Source: Candidatus Sumerlaeota bacterium (GTDB lineage Bacteria; Sumerlaeota; Sumerlaeia; MWCT01). Taken from it: a DNA stretch of 10,588 bases. Made by a program: the position numbers and the translations under genes. The DNA lies in NCBI GenBank assembly GCA_026398545.1, contig JAPLSR010000239.1, positions 1 to 10,588 of the forward strand, written 5' to 3'. Shown in pieces: positions 6,115-10,588 of this stretch; positions within the stretch are counted from its first letter, which is position 1, and every line of letters starts with the position of its first letter. The notes below the pieces were generated by a model. That model did not search any database. It saw nothing but the letters and a program-made list of their open reading frames with translations, and was not told the DNA's origin.

Positions 6115-7551
6115 TTACTTTCGATTCCTTTCAAAAGTCAATACCGCTGCATGTGTGGCGCCGAAAAGGCACCAGAAAAGAACCGCCCGCTCCGGCGTGT
6201 GGAGCGGGAAGCTGAAGGCTGCATTAACCAGAAGGCAAAGAAATCCGGCGCTGAAGGAGAGAATCCGCCTCAGGCGGACTTCTGTTTCCCTTCGGGAAAA
6301 TAATGTTTTGAACGCCCCGCCAATGACGAGGGCGACTGCGAGTGTAAAGGTGAGGAATCCAATAGCCCCATCCTCCGCCCATATCTGAAGATAGTCATTA
6401 TGGGCATGGTCAGCCACACGGTTTTTCAACTCCTCCATGAACCGCGCCACACCGGCACGCTCATCCCGCGCTTCAAGTCGCGCAAGCATGGGGTAAAACT
6501 GGATGCGGAACATCCCCTCGCCCCAGCCTATAATCGGACTCTCCGCAATCATCTCTGTCCCTATGGCGTGAAACATTATCCTTTCCTTGATGGATGAGGA
6601 ACGCAGGTCGGTTAACTCCCTGAAACGCCCCCAGATTGCCTGATTGTATCGGTTAATCGGATTGGGAAAGGAGAAAAGGAAAATGGTCAGGGCGGCAACA
6701 CAGATTAGAAGTCCGGGAGCCCAACCCATCCGCTTGAGGGCGCCCGTCCGCCTGAGGCGGATGAAATAATAAATAGTGAGCATTCCGCCTCCAGCGGCAA
6801 TCCCAATAAGCGCACCCCGCGCGCCCGTGAGAAGCAAGGCTGGCAGGAATATGAGACATAGAATCAGGCTGATAACACCTCTGAGGCGTTTCATCCCAAG
6901 CGGTATTTCAGAAAAGGCAATGAGAAGAAGAGGCGCAAGATAACTCCCGAGATATTCAGGATTCCCAATGGTTGACAGGATATAATTTCGCCCCAGCCCG
7001 GCTAAGGCGGATTCCTCATACACGTATGGAAACCACCGGTTGAGAAAGGGGATGCGCGCATACTGGCAGAGGCCATAGATGGCAACAAGCGCGCCGGAAA
7101 AAAGGAGGACCGACCGTATCTTTTCGAAATCTGCCACTCTCCGACAGATGAGGGGGAATGTCATCACAATCACAAGGAGGGGCAAGACCTTCATCGCCTC
7201 CCTCAGGCAATATGCCGCCTCGCCCGAAAACAGGGATGAAATGAGGATGGATGCGGCATATCCAAGTATCAGGAGACGCACAGGGTCTCTGGTGAAGGGA
7301 TGTTTCCCGCGAAATAAAAAGAGGCGAATGACGCAAAGCGCCGCCGCAGTATTCCCGAGAAATCCCACAAGGAGAAATTTTACATGTAAGACCGTCTCCA
7401 GTGTCCTGACATGGGGGATAAGAAAGAGCGGGGTGTAAAGCAAAAGTAAGAGGATGAGGCAAAAGATTGCCTTATCCAGGAATTGCCCGGCCTTCGCAGC
7501 CGCTTCGGCGGAGTAGGCATTGGACCTGGAATGGTTGATTTCGGGTTTCAT
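6115..7551 (-). CDS. O-antigen ligase / polymerase-like (Wzy/WaaL family) membrane protein
   Basis: A 478-residue polytopic inner-membrane protein with the pattern of the Wzy_C / O-antigen ligase family. Members transfer polyprenyl-pyrophosphate-linked glycans to lipid A core or a protein, or polymerise repeat units. Visible: about ten or more hydrophobic segments; GNPEYLGSYL (196-205); LLLTGARGALIG (239-250) followed by a membrane segment; then a large extracytoplasmic loop of about 300-385 with IIGWGEGMFR (340-349) and DHAHNDYLQIWAEDGAIGF (381-399), the hallmark HN-x-Y-L motif; and FSFPLHTPERAVLFW near the C-terminus. Ligase, polymerase and protein glycosyltransferase versions cannot be told apart by sequence alone. 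Its ATG overlaps the upstream glycosyltransferase stop as ATGA (7548-7551), indicating coupling. Two dispersed palindromes lie in frame, each coding an RLRR core (residues 265-268 and 426-429). Confidence 0.82.
   Translation of the reverse strand: MKPEINHSRSNAYSAEAAAKAGQFLDKAIFCLILLLLLYTPLFLIPHVRTLETVLHVKFLLVGFLGNTAAALCVIRLFLFRGKHPFTRDPVRLLILGYAASILISSLFSGEAAYCLREAMKVLPLLVIVMTFPLICRRVADFEKIRSVLLFSGALVAIYGLCQYARIPFLNRWFPYVYEESALAGLGRNYILSTIGNPEYLGSYLAPLLLIAFSEIPLGMKRLRGVISLILCLIFLPALLLTGARGALIGIAAGGGMLTIYYFIRLRRTGALKRMGWAPGLLICVAALTIFLFSFPNPINRYNQAIWGRFRELTDLRSSSIKERIMFHAIGTEMIAESPIIGWGEGMFRIQFYPMLARLEARDERAGVARFMEELKNRVADHAHNDYLQIWAEDGAIGFLTFTLAVALVIGGAFKTLFSRRETEVRLRRILSFSAGFLCLLVNAAFSFPLHTPERAVLFWCLFGATHAAVLTFERNRK
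6264..6278. repeat. Dispersed palindrome inside the O-antigen-ligase-like gene
   Basis: TCCGCCTCAGGCGGA, a perfect copy in the opposite orientation to that at 823-837 (only the central base shows orientation). It is translated on the - strand as Val-Arg-Leu-Arg-Arg-Ile, in a positively charged loop near residue 425. Confidence 0.75.
6747..6761. repeat. Second dispersed palindrome in the same gene
   Basis: TCCGCCTGAGGCGGA, perfect copy. It is translated on the - strand as Ile-Arg-Leu-Arg-Arg-Thr near residue 264, right after a membrane segment. It uses the same reading frame as the copy at 6264-6278, giving the same RLRR core in a charged loop. Confidence 0.75.
6997..7011. repeat. Possible decayed copy of the dispersed palindrome
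   Basis: CCCGGCTAAGGCGGA matches one arm of the family fully (AGGCGGA) and differs at about three positions in the other half. It lies in frame in the O-antigen-ligase-like gene (Ser-Ala-Leu-Ala-Gly). It could be chance similarity in a GC-rich gene. Confidence 0.3.
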
Positions 7552-8228
7552 TCCTTGAAGCGGAACTTAATCAGAGTCCAGAGGGCTGAGAGTCCATCTA
7601 TCCAGGTAATCTTCTTGCCCTCGGAAAAGTCCCGTCCGCTATACGTTATTGGCACCTCAAACACCCTGTATTTTCTCTTCAAAATCTTCGCTGTTACCTC
7701 AGGCTCGATATTGAAACGCCTTGATTCAATCTTCATGTCCTTTATGACGTCCCGACGGAAGGTTTTGTAGCATGTCTCCATATCGGTCAGGGTGGAGTTG
7801 TAAAGGATATTGGTCACAAGATTGAGAAACATGTTTCCCATCCTGTGCCAGAAGAGGAATGCCCGCCCTGAGCCCTTGAACCGCGAGCCATAAACCACAT
7901 CGGCATCCCCGCGCAAAAGGGGTTCAAGGAGTATTGAGTATTCCTCCGGATGGTATTCAAGGTCGGCATCCTGTATGATGACATAGTCGCCAGTGATGTG
8001 TTTGAGACCGGTGGCAATGGCGGCGCCCTTGCCCCGATTTTTTTCATGAAGAACAACCTTGATGTTGGGTCGTCCGTCAAACTCCTTCAAAATCTCCCTC
8101 GTGCCATCCGTTGAGCCGTCGTCGACGATGATAAGTTCCTTCTCCAACGGGACTCCCATGACGCGCCCGATAATGGTCTGGATTGTCTTCTTTTCATTAT
8201 AGACAGGCATGATGACAGAGAGGAGCAC
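7548..8228 (-). CDS. Family 2 glycosyltransferase, dolichyl-phosphate mannose synthase-like
   Basis: A 226-residue soluble GT-A glycosyltransferase. It probably moves a hexose from a nucleotide sugar to undecaprenyl phosphate, which would supply a donor to membrane enzymes such as the GT87 protein of the same cluster. Motifs: LSVIMPVYNE (3-12), LIIVDDGSTDGT (32-43), EKNRGKGAAIATGL (62-75), IIQDADLEYHP (84-94, with the DxD metal site at D87-D89), VVYGSRF (111-117), and TDMETCYKTFRRD (148-160). The length and the lack of C-terminal membrane helices resemble the DPM1/Ppm1-type subgroup. The start is GTG at 8228: an in-frame TGA lies two codons upstream, so no earlier start exists. The next in-frame ATG (residue 7) would cut into the first strand. 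The ribosome site is weak. Its stop overlaps the next gene's ATG by 4 bp. It is the first gene of the cluster. Sugar specificity is unknown. Confidence 0.9.
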   Translation of the reverse strand: MLLSVIMPVYNEKKTIQTIIGRVMGVPLEKELIIVDDGSTDGTREILKEFDGRPNIKVVLHEKNRGKGAAIATGLKHITGDYVIIQDADLEYHPEEYSILLEPLLRGDADVVYGSRFKGSGRAFLFWHRMGNMFLNLVTNILYNSTLTDMETCYKTFRRDVIKDMKIESRRFNIEPEVTAKILKRKYRVFEVPITYSGRDFSEGKKITWIDGLSALWTLIKFRFKE

Positions 8229-8282
8229 GGCTCATTATTCCATTTATTGCTGGATTTCCCGCAAGAGATAAAACAAAAGACG

Positions 8283-8311
8283 ACCCTAAGCATGATGCGG
8301 GGTGAAGTCAA
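8283..8311 (-). promoter_or_regulatory. Weak candidate promoter for the glycosyltransferase cluster
   Basis: Read on the - strand: TTGACT (window 8306-8311), a 17-base gap, then TAGGGT (8283-8288). The -35 box is good (5 of 6) but the -10 box is poor (3 of 6). It lies about 55 bases upstream of the GTG start, within the 190-bp gap 8229-8418. That gap also holds the 3' flank repeat at 8371-8421, and I see nothing else in it. Confidence 0.25.
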
Positions 8312-8370
8312 CAGGAAGATTTGCGCAATGGTTGATAGGGCAGGGACTCCTGAAAGTAGCAATGTTCATT

Positions 8371-8421
8371 CGGACTAATTCTTTTTGTCAGGCAGTCTTA
8401 ATGATGAGTTTTTATTTTTCA
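8371..8421. repeat. 51-bp direct repeat, copy A (3' flank of repeat gene)
   Basis: These 51 bases, from CGGACTAATTC through the TGA stop of the repeat-protein gene, are identical to 10225-10275. The two copies are 1,854 bp apart, in the same orientation, and each sits just after a paralogous repeat gene. Identity ends at 8370 on one side. On the other side it passes into the more diverged coding repeat. Confidence 0.9.
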
Positions 8422-10128
8422 AAAGCCCCAGCGGTATTCGCTCATGAAGATTTGATTTTTCGAGCCGTCGGATTGATACCATATGATAATCGCATTGCCA
8501 TTGTTGTCCATCGCCACCTGAGGATTTAAGGCATTCTGTCCGTCCGGGCTGATGTTGTCGGAGATGCTGGCAGGATGCGTCCAGACGCCACCCCGATACT
8601 CGCTTTTAAAGATTTGGGTTTTCGAGCCGTTGGATTGATACCATGTGATAATTGCATTGCCGTTACTGTCCATCGCCACCTGGGGATTTGAGGCATCGGC
8701 TTGCCATCCGTCCGGGCTAATGTTGTCAGAAAGACTTGAGGGATGAGTCCAGACGCCACCCAGATACTCGCTCTTAAAGATTTGGTCATTCGAGCCGTCG
8801 GATTGATACCATGTGATAATCGCATTGACGTTATTGTCCATTGCAACCTGGGGATTATAGGCGCCCTGTCCGTCCGGGCTGATGTTGTCAGAGAGACTTG
8901 GGGGATGAGTCCAGCCGCCACCCCGATACTCGCTCTTAAAGATTTGGTTATTCAAGCCGTCGGATTGCCGCCAGGTAATGATGGCGTTGACATTATTGTC
9001 CATCGCTACCCGGGGGTCATAGGCGTTCTGTCCGTCCGGGCTGATATTGTCTAAGAGACTTAAGGGGTGCGTCCAGACGCCGTTCCGATACTCGCTTTTA
9101 AAGATTTGGTTTTTCGTTCCATCGGATTGAAACCAGGTAATAATCGCATTGCCATTGTCGTCCATCGCTACCCGGGGAGAAAGTGCATCCTGTCCGTCCG
9201 GACTGATGTTGTCGGAGATGCTGGCGGGATGAGTCCAGACGCCGCCCCGATACTCGCTTTTAAAGGTTTGGCTTTTTGTTCCGTCGGATTGAAACCAGGT
9301 AATGATGGCATTGCTGTTATTATCCATTGCAACTTGGGGACCATAGGCGTCCTGTCCGTTCTGGCTGATGTTATCGGAGAGGCTGGAGGGATGAGTCCAG
9401 ACGCCGTTCCGATACTCGCTTTTAAAGATTTGGGATTTCGCGCCATCGGATTGATACCAGGTGACAATCGCATTGCCGTTATTGTCCATCGCCACCTGGG
9501 GAGAATATGCAGTCTGTCCGTCCGGGCTGATGTTATCAGAGAGACTTGAGGGATATTTCAAATGCAAGGTTCCAAGCCGGTAGCGTTGCCCATTGACAAT
9601 TAATTCAACATTACCTGCGGCATTGACATCGAAATATGCATTGGCACCCAAATTCATCCGGTCGCCCGGATTGTTCAATGCCCCCGCAAGCCCAAGTGCC
9701 TTGGTCGCAGTCGTTGCAGAATCGGCGGTTGTTGCGTGCCCCGCATTCATGGCGTTTATTGCGAAACCTGCCGATGTAATCCTCATCCGATTTGCCAGAT
9801 TATCTCCTGCGATGTTGACATTCAGCCAGACGGAATCGCCGGAAAAAACCGATTCGGGAATCAGGTTGCCCGGATCATCGCCGATGAGGGTGGAATAAAT
9901 CCCGTCGGCATCGGGTGTAACCGAGTCCATGTCGCTGAATCCGGCACCGAGTTGATTCCCGCCCGTTTCGGCGTCCCAGAAAGTAAAGGTAACCTCCACG
10001 GGTGTTGTAATGGGCTTCCCCTGTTTGTCGGTCAGCATCCCCTGATAGTTAATCAGGCGCGGTGCCGCAGAAAGGCTCATTGCAAAAACCATAATTGCCA
10101 ACGCCAATAACAATGTTTTCGCTTTCAT
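8419..10128 (-). CDS. Secreted seven-repeat protein, likely beta-propeller
   Basis: A 569-residue exported protein. Residues 1-22 are a Sec signal peptide (MKAKTLLLALAIMVF..., cleavage near SLSAA). Residues 23-130 form a domain I recognise from many candidate-phylum surface proteins: RLINYQGMLTDKQGKPITTP, then FTFWDAETGG, WLNVNIAGDNLANRMRITSA and GFAINAMNAGHATTADSATT. Residues 193-569 are seven tandem repeats of 54 residues (the sixth has 56, the last 51). Each carries SLSDNISPDGQ, then PQVAMDNNGNAIITWYQSDG, then QIFKSEYRGGVWTH. Seven blades of this size suggest a closed beta-propeller that binds a ligand or partner at the cell surface; the target is unknown. AAGGAG lies eight bases before the ATG. 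The AT-rich leader has a TATATT but no convincing -35 box. A second gene with the same ending lies just upstream. Confidence 0.88.
   Translation of the reverse strand: MKAKTLLLALAIMVFAMSLSAAPRLINYQGMLTDKQGKPITTPVEVTFTFWDAETGGNQLGAGFSDMDSVTPDADGIYSTLIGDDPGNLIPESVFSGDSVWLNVNIAGDNLANRMRITSAGFAINAMNAGHATTADSATTATKALGLAGALNNPGDRMNLGANAYFDVNAAGNVELIVNGQRYRLGTLHLKYPSSLSDNISPDGQTAYSPQVAMDNNGNAIVTWYQSDGAKSQIFKSEYRNGVWTHPSSLSDNISQNGQDAYGPQVAMDNNSNAIITWFQSDGTKSQTFKSEYRGGVWTHPASISDNISPDGQDALSPRVAMDDNGNAIITWFQSDGTKNQIFKSEYRNGVWTHPLSLLDNISPDGQNAYDPRVAMDNNVNAIITWRQSDGLNNQIFKSEYRGGGWTHPPSLSDNISPDGQGAYNPQVAMDNNVNAIITWYQSDGSNDQIFKSEYLGGVWTHPSSLSDNISPDGWQADASNPQVAMDSNGNAIITWYQSNGSKTQIFKSEYRGGVWTHPASISDNISPDGQNALNPQVAMDNNGNAIIIWYQSDGSKNQIFMSEYRWGF
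8422..9552 (-). repeat. Seven tandem 162-bp coding repeats
   Basis: The units run, in coding order, at 9552-9391, 9390-9229, 9228-9067, 9066-8905, 8904-8743, 8742-8575 and 8574-8422. Period is 162 bp, except the sixth unit at 168 bp (two extra codons, GWQADAS in place of GQ-AY) and the last at 153 bp. The most constant blocks are DNISPDGQ, VAMDNNGNAIITW and KSEYRGGVWTH. Variation is concentrated around residues 13-17 and 38-41 of each unit. Confidence 0.93.
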
Positions 10129-10187
10129 CGTCGTCTCTCCTTTTTAAAAATATATGTGAATAAGTATGTTATCCAGTGCGCTTTGTA

Positions 10188-10228
10188 TCTGCCTTAGGTG
10201 GACGGTAAATCTTTCTGCCTCCGGCGGA
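10188..10228. repeat. Two diverged dispersed palindromes between the repeat genes
   Basis: TCTGCCTTAGGTGGA (10188-10202) and TCTGCCTCCGGCGGA (10214-10228) each differ from the dispersed consensus TCCGCCTGAGGCGGA at three positions. They start 26 bp apart, in the intergenic stretch between the two repeat-protein genes. The second one overlaps the left edge of the 51-bp direct repeat. This pairing echoes the pair at 823-853. Confidence 0.45.
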
Positions 10229-10275
10229 CTAATTCTTTTTGTCAGGCAGTCTTAATGATGAGTTTTTATTTTTCA
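10225..10275. repeat. 51-bp direct repeat, copy B
   Basis: Identical over all 51 bases to 8371-8421, and likewise covering the stop codon and 48 bases of 3' flank of a repeat-protein gene. It contains a run of T on the + strand (TTCTTTTTGTC). On the coding (-) strand there is no stem with a following T-run, so it is not an obvious terminator. Confidence 0.9.
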
Positions 10276-10588
10276 GAAGCCCCAGCGGTATTCGCTCTTG
10301 AAGATTTGGTATTTCGAGCCGTCGGATTGCTCCCAGGTAATGATGGCATTGCCATTGTTGTCCATCGCAACCTGGGGTAAATAGGCGCCCTGTCCGTCCG
10401 GGCTGATATTGTCTGAGAGACTTGAGGGATGCGTCCAGACGCCGCCCCTATACTCGCTCTTGAAGATTTGGGTTTTCGAGCCGTCGGATTGATAACAGGT
10501 AATGATGGCGTTGCCGTTATTGTCCATCGCAACTTGGGGATAATAGGCGTCCTGTCCGTCCGGGCTGATGTTGTCAGAGAGGCTGGCA
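10273..10588 (-). CDS. Second secreted repeat protein (paralogue), C-terminal part only
   Basis: The frame is open to the window end, so this is the 3' end of a gene that begins beyond 10588. About two repeats are visible. The penultimate unit reads ASLSDNISPDGQDAYYPQVA and continues MDNNGNAIITCYQSDGSKTQ. The last unit ends KSEYRWGF followed by TGA, the same ending as the complete paralogue at 8419. Each unit has the 54-residue pattern of its neighbour, with a Cys replacing the usual Trp in ITCYQ. The gene is a tandem paralogue on the same strand, 144 bp upstream of the complete one. Since only the end is visible, the number of repeats and the presence of the same N-terminal domain are unknown. 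No start is called. It could be a full gene or a truncated remnant that lost its 5' end. Confidence 0.85.
   Translation of the reverse strand, partial: ASLSDNISPDGQDAYYPQVAMDNNGNAIITCYQSDGSKTQIFKSEYRGGVWTHPSSLSDNISPDGQGAYLPQVAMDNNGNAIITWEQSDGSKYQIFKSEYRWGF
10276..10588 (-). repeat. Coding tandem repeats of the second paralogue
   Basis: The last unit occupies 10276-10428 (153 bp) and the previous one 10429 to the window edge, almost exactly one 162-bp unit. The period and the conserved blocks match the seven repeats at 8422-9552. By eye, the last unit differs from its counterpart (8422-8574) at roughly 28 of 153 bases. Confidence 0.88.

Noticed and set aside
5858..6388. Open + strand frame spanning the junction of two - strand genes
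   Set aside because: It covers the start of the HEAT-like gene and the end of the O-antigen-ligase-like gene, both well supported on the other strand.
9067..9549. Open + strand frames of 100-160 codons opposite the repeat gene (also 8743-9054 and 9593-9898)
   Set aside because: Repetition of the 162-bp coding unit, a multiple of three, keeps antisense frames open. The true frame has a signal peptide, a ribosome site and conserved repeats.
8422..9552. CRISPR array or other spacer-type repeat
   Set aside because: Period is 162 bp, in frame with a protein, and there are no short repeats separated by unique spacers.
8371..10588. Diversity-generating retroelement (variable repeat with a shared 3' element)
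   Set aside because: The conserved 3' flank next to diverged coding repeats recalls one, but there is no reverse transcriptase or template repeat in the window, and the differences are not limited to adenine positions.

Overview
The window looks like a chromosomal segment of a diderm (lipid A-making) bacterium, probably an uncultured lineage. The diderm call rests on a partial lpxI-type lipid A gene, an O-antigen-ligase-like protein and several proteins with Sec signal peptides. The secreted repeat proteins start with a 'YQG-x-LTD ... RITSAGFAINA' type N-terminal domain that is common in metagenomic candidate phyla. I cannot name the phylum from this window.

Layout. On the + strand, bases 1-790 hold the 3' part of lpxI and a 54-residue single-pass membrane protein. 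Facing them on the - strand (861-1523) is an unrecognised protein with a helical N-terminus and an arginine-rich tail carrying two ERRSxKDRR-type motifs. A divergent intergenic region (1524-1679) with a perfect 14-bp palindrome and a good sigma70-like promoter leads into a + strand phosphofructokinase gene (1680-2747). From 8228 down to 2843 on the - strand runs a compact five-gene cluster: family 2 glycosyltransferase, O-antigen-ligase-like membrane protein, secreted HEAT-like protein, hisA and a GT87-type membrane glycosyltransferase. Two of its junctions are 4-bp ATGA overlaps and the other two gaps are only 33 and 39 bp, so it is probably one transcript. Three of its genes point to making or transferring envelope polysaccharide or polyprenyl-linked sugar. 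hisA (histidine biosynthesis) looks like a passenger.

Upstream of that cluster, also on the - strand, are two tandem paralogues (8419-10128 complete, 10273-10588 cut by the window end). They encode secreted proteins built of near-identical 54-residue repeats. The complete one has seven repeats, which suggests a seven-bladed beta-propeller. The two genes share a perfectly identical 51-bp 3' flank, although their last coding repeats differ at roughly 18 % of bases.

The most unusual feature is a family of short dispersed palindromes (consensus TCCGCCTGAGGCGGA). Four copies are perfect, three of them lie in frame inside glycosyltransferase/ligase genes, and there are several diverged copies. A longer palindrome-rich stretch also appears to be inserted in frame in the GT87 gene. 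Together these resemble a genome-wide palindromic repeat family that tolerates insertion into coding sequence. I found no RNA gene, CRISPR array, transposase, or evident defence system.
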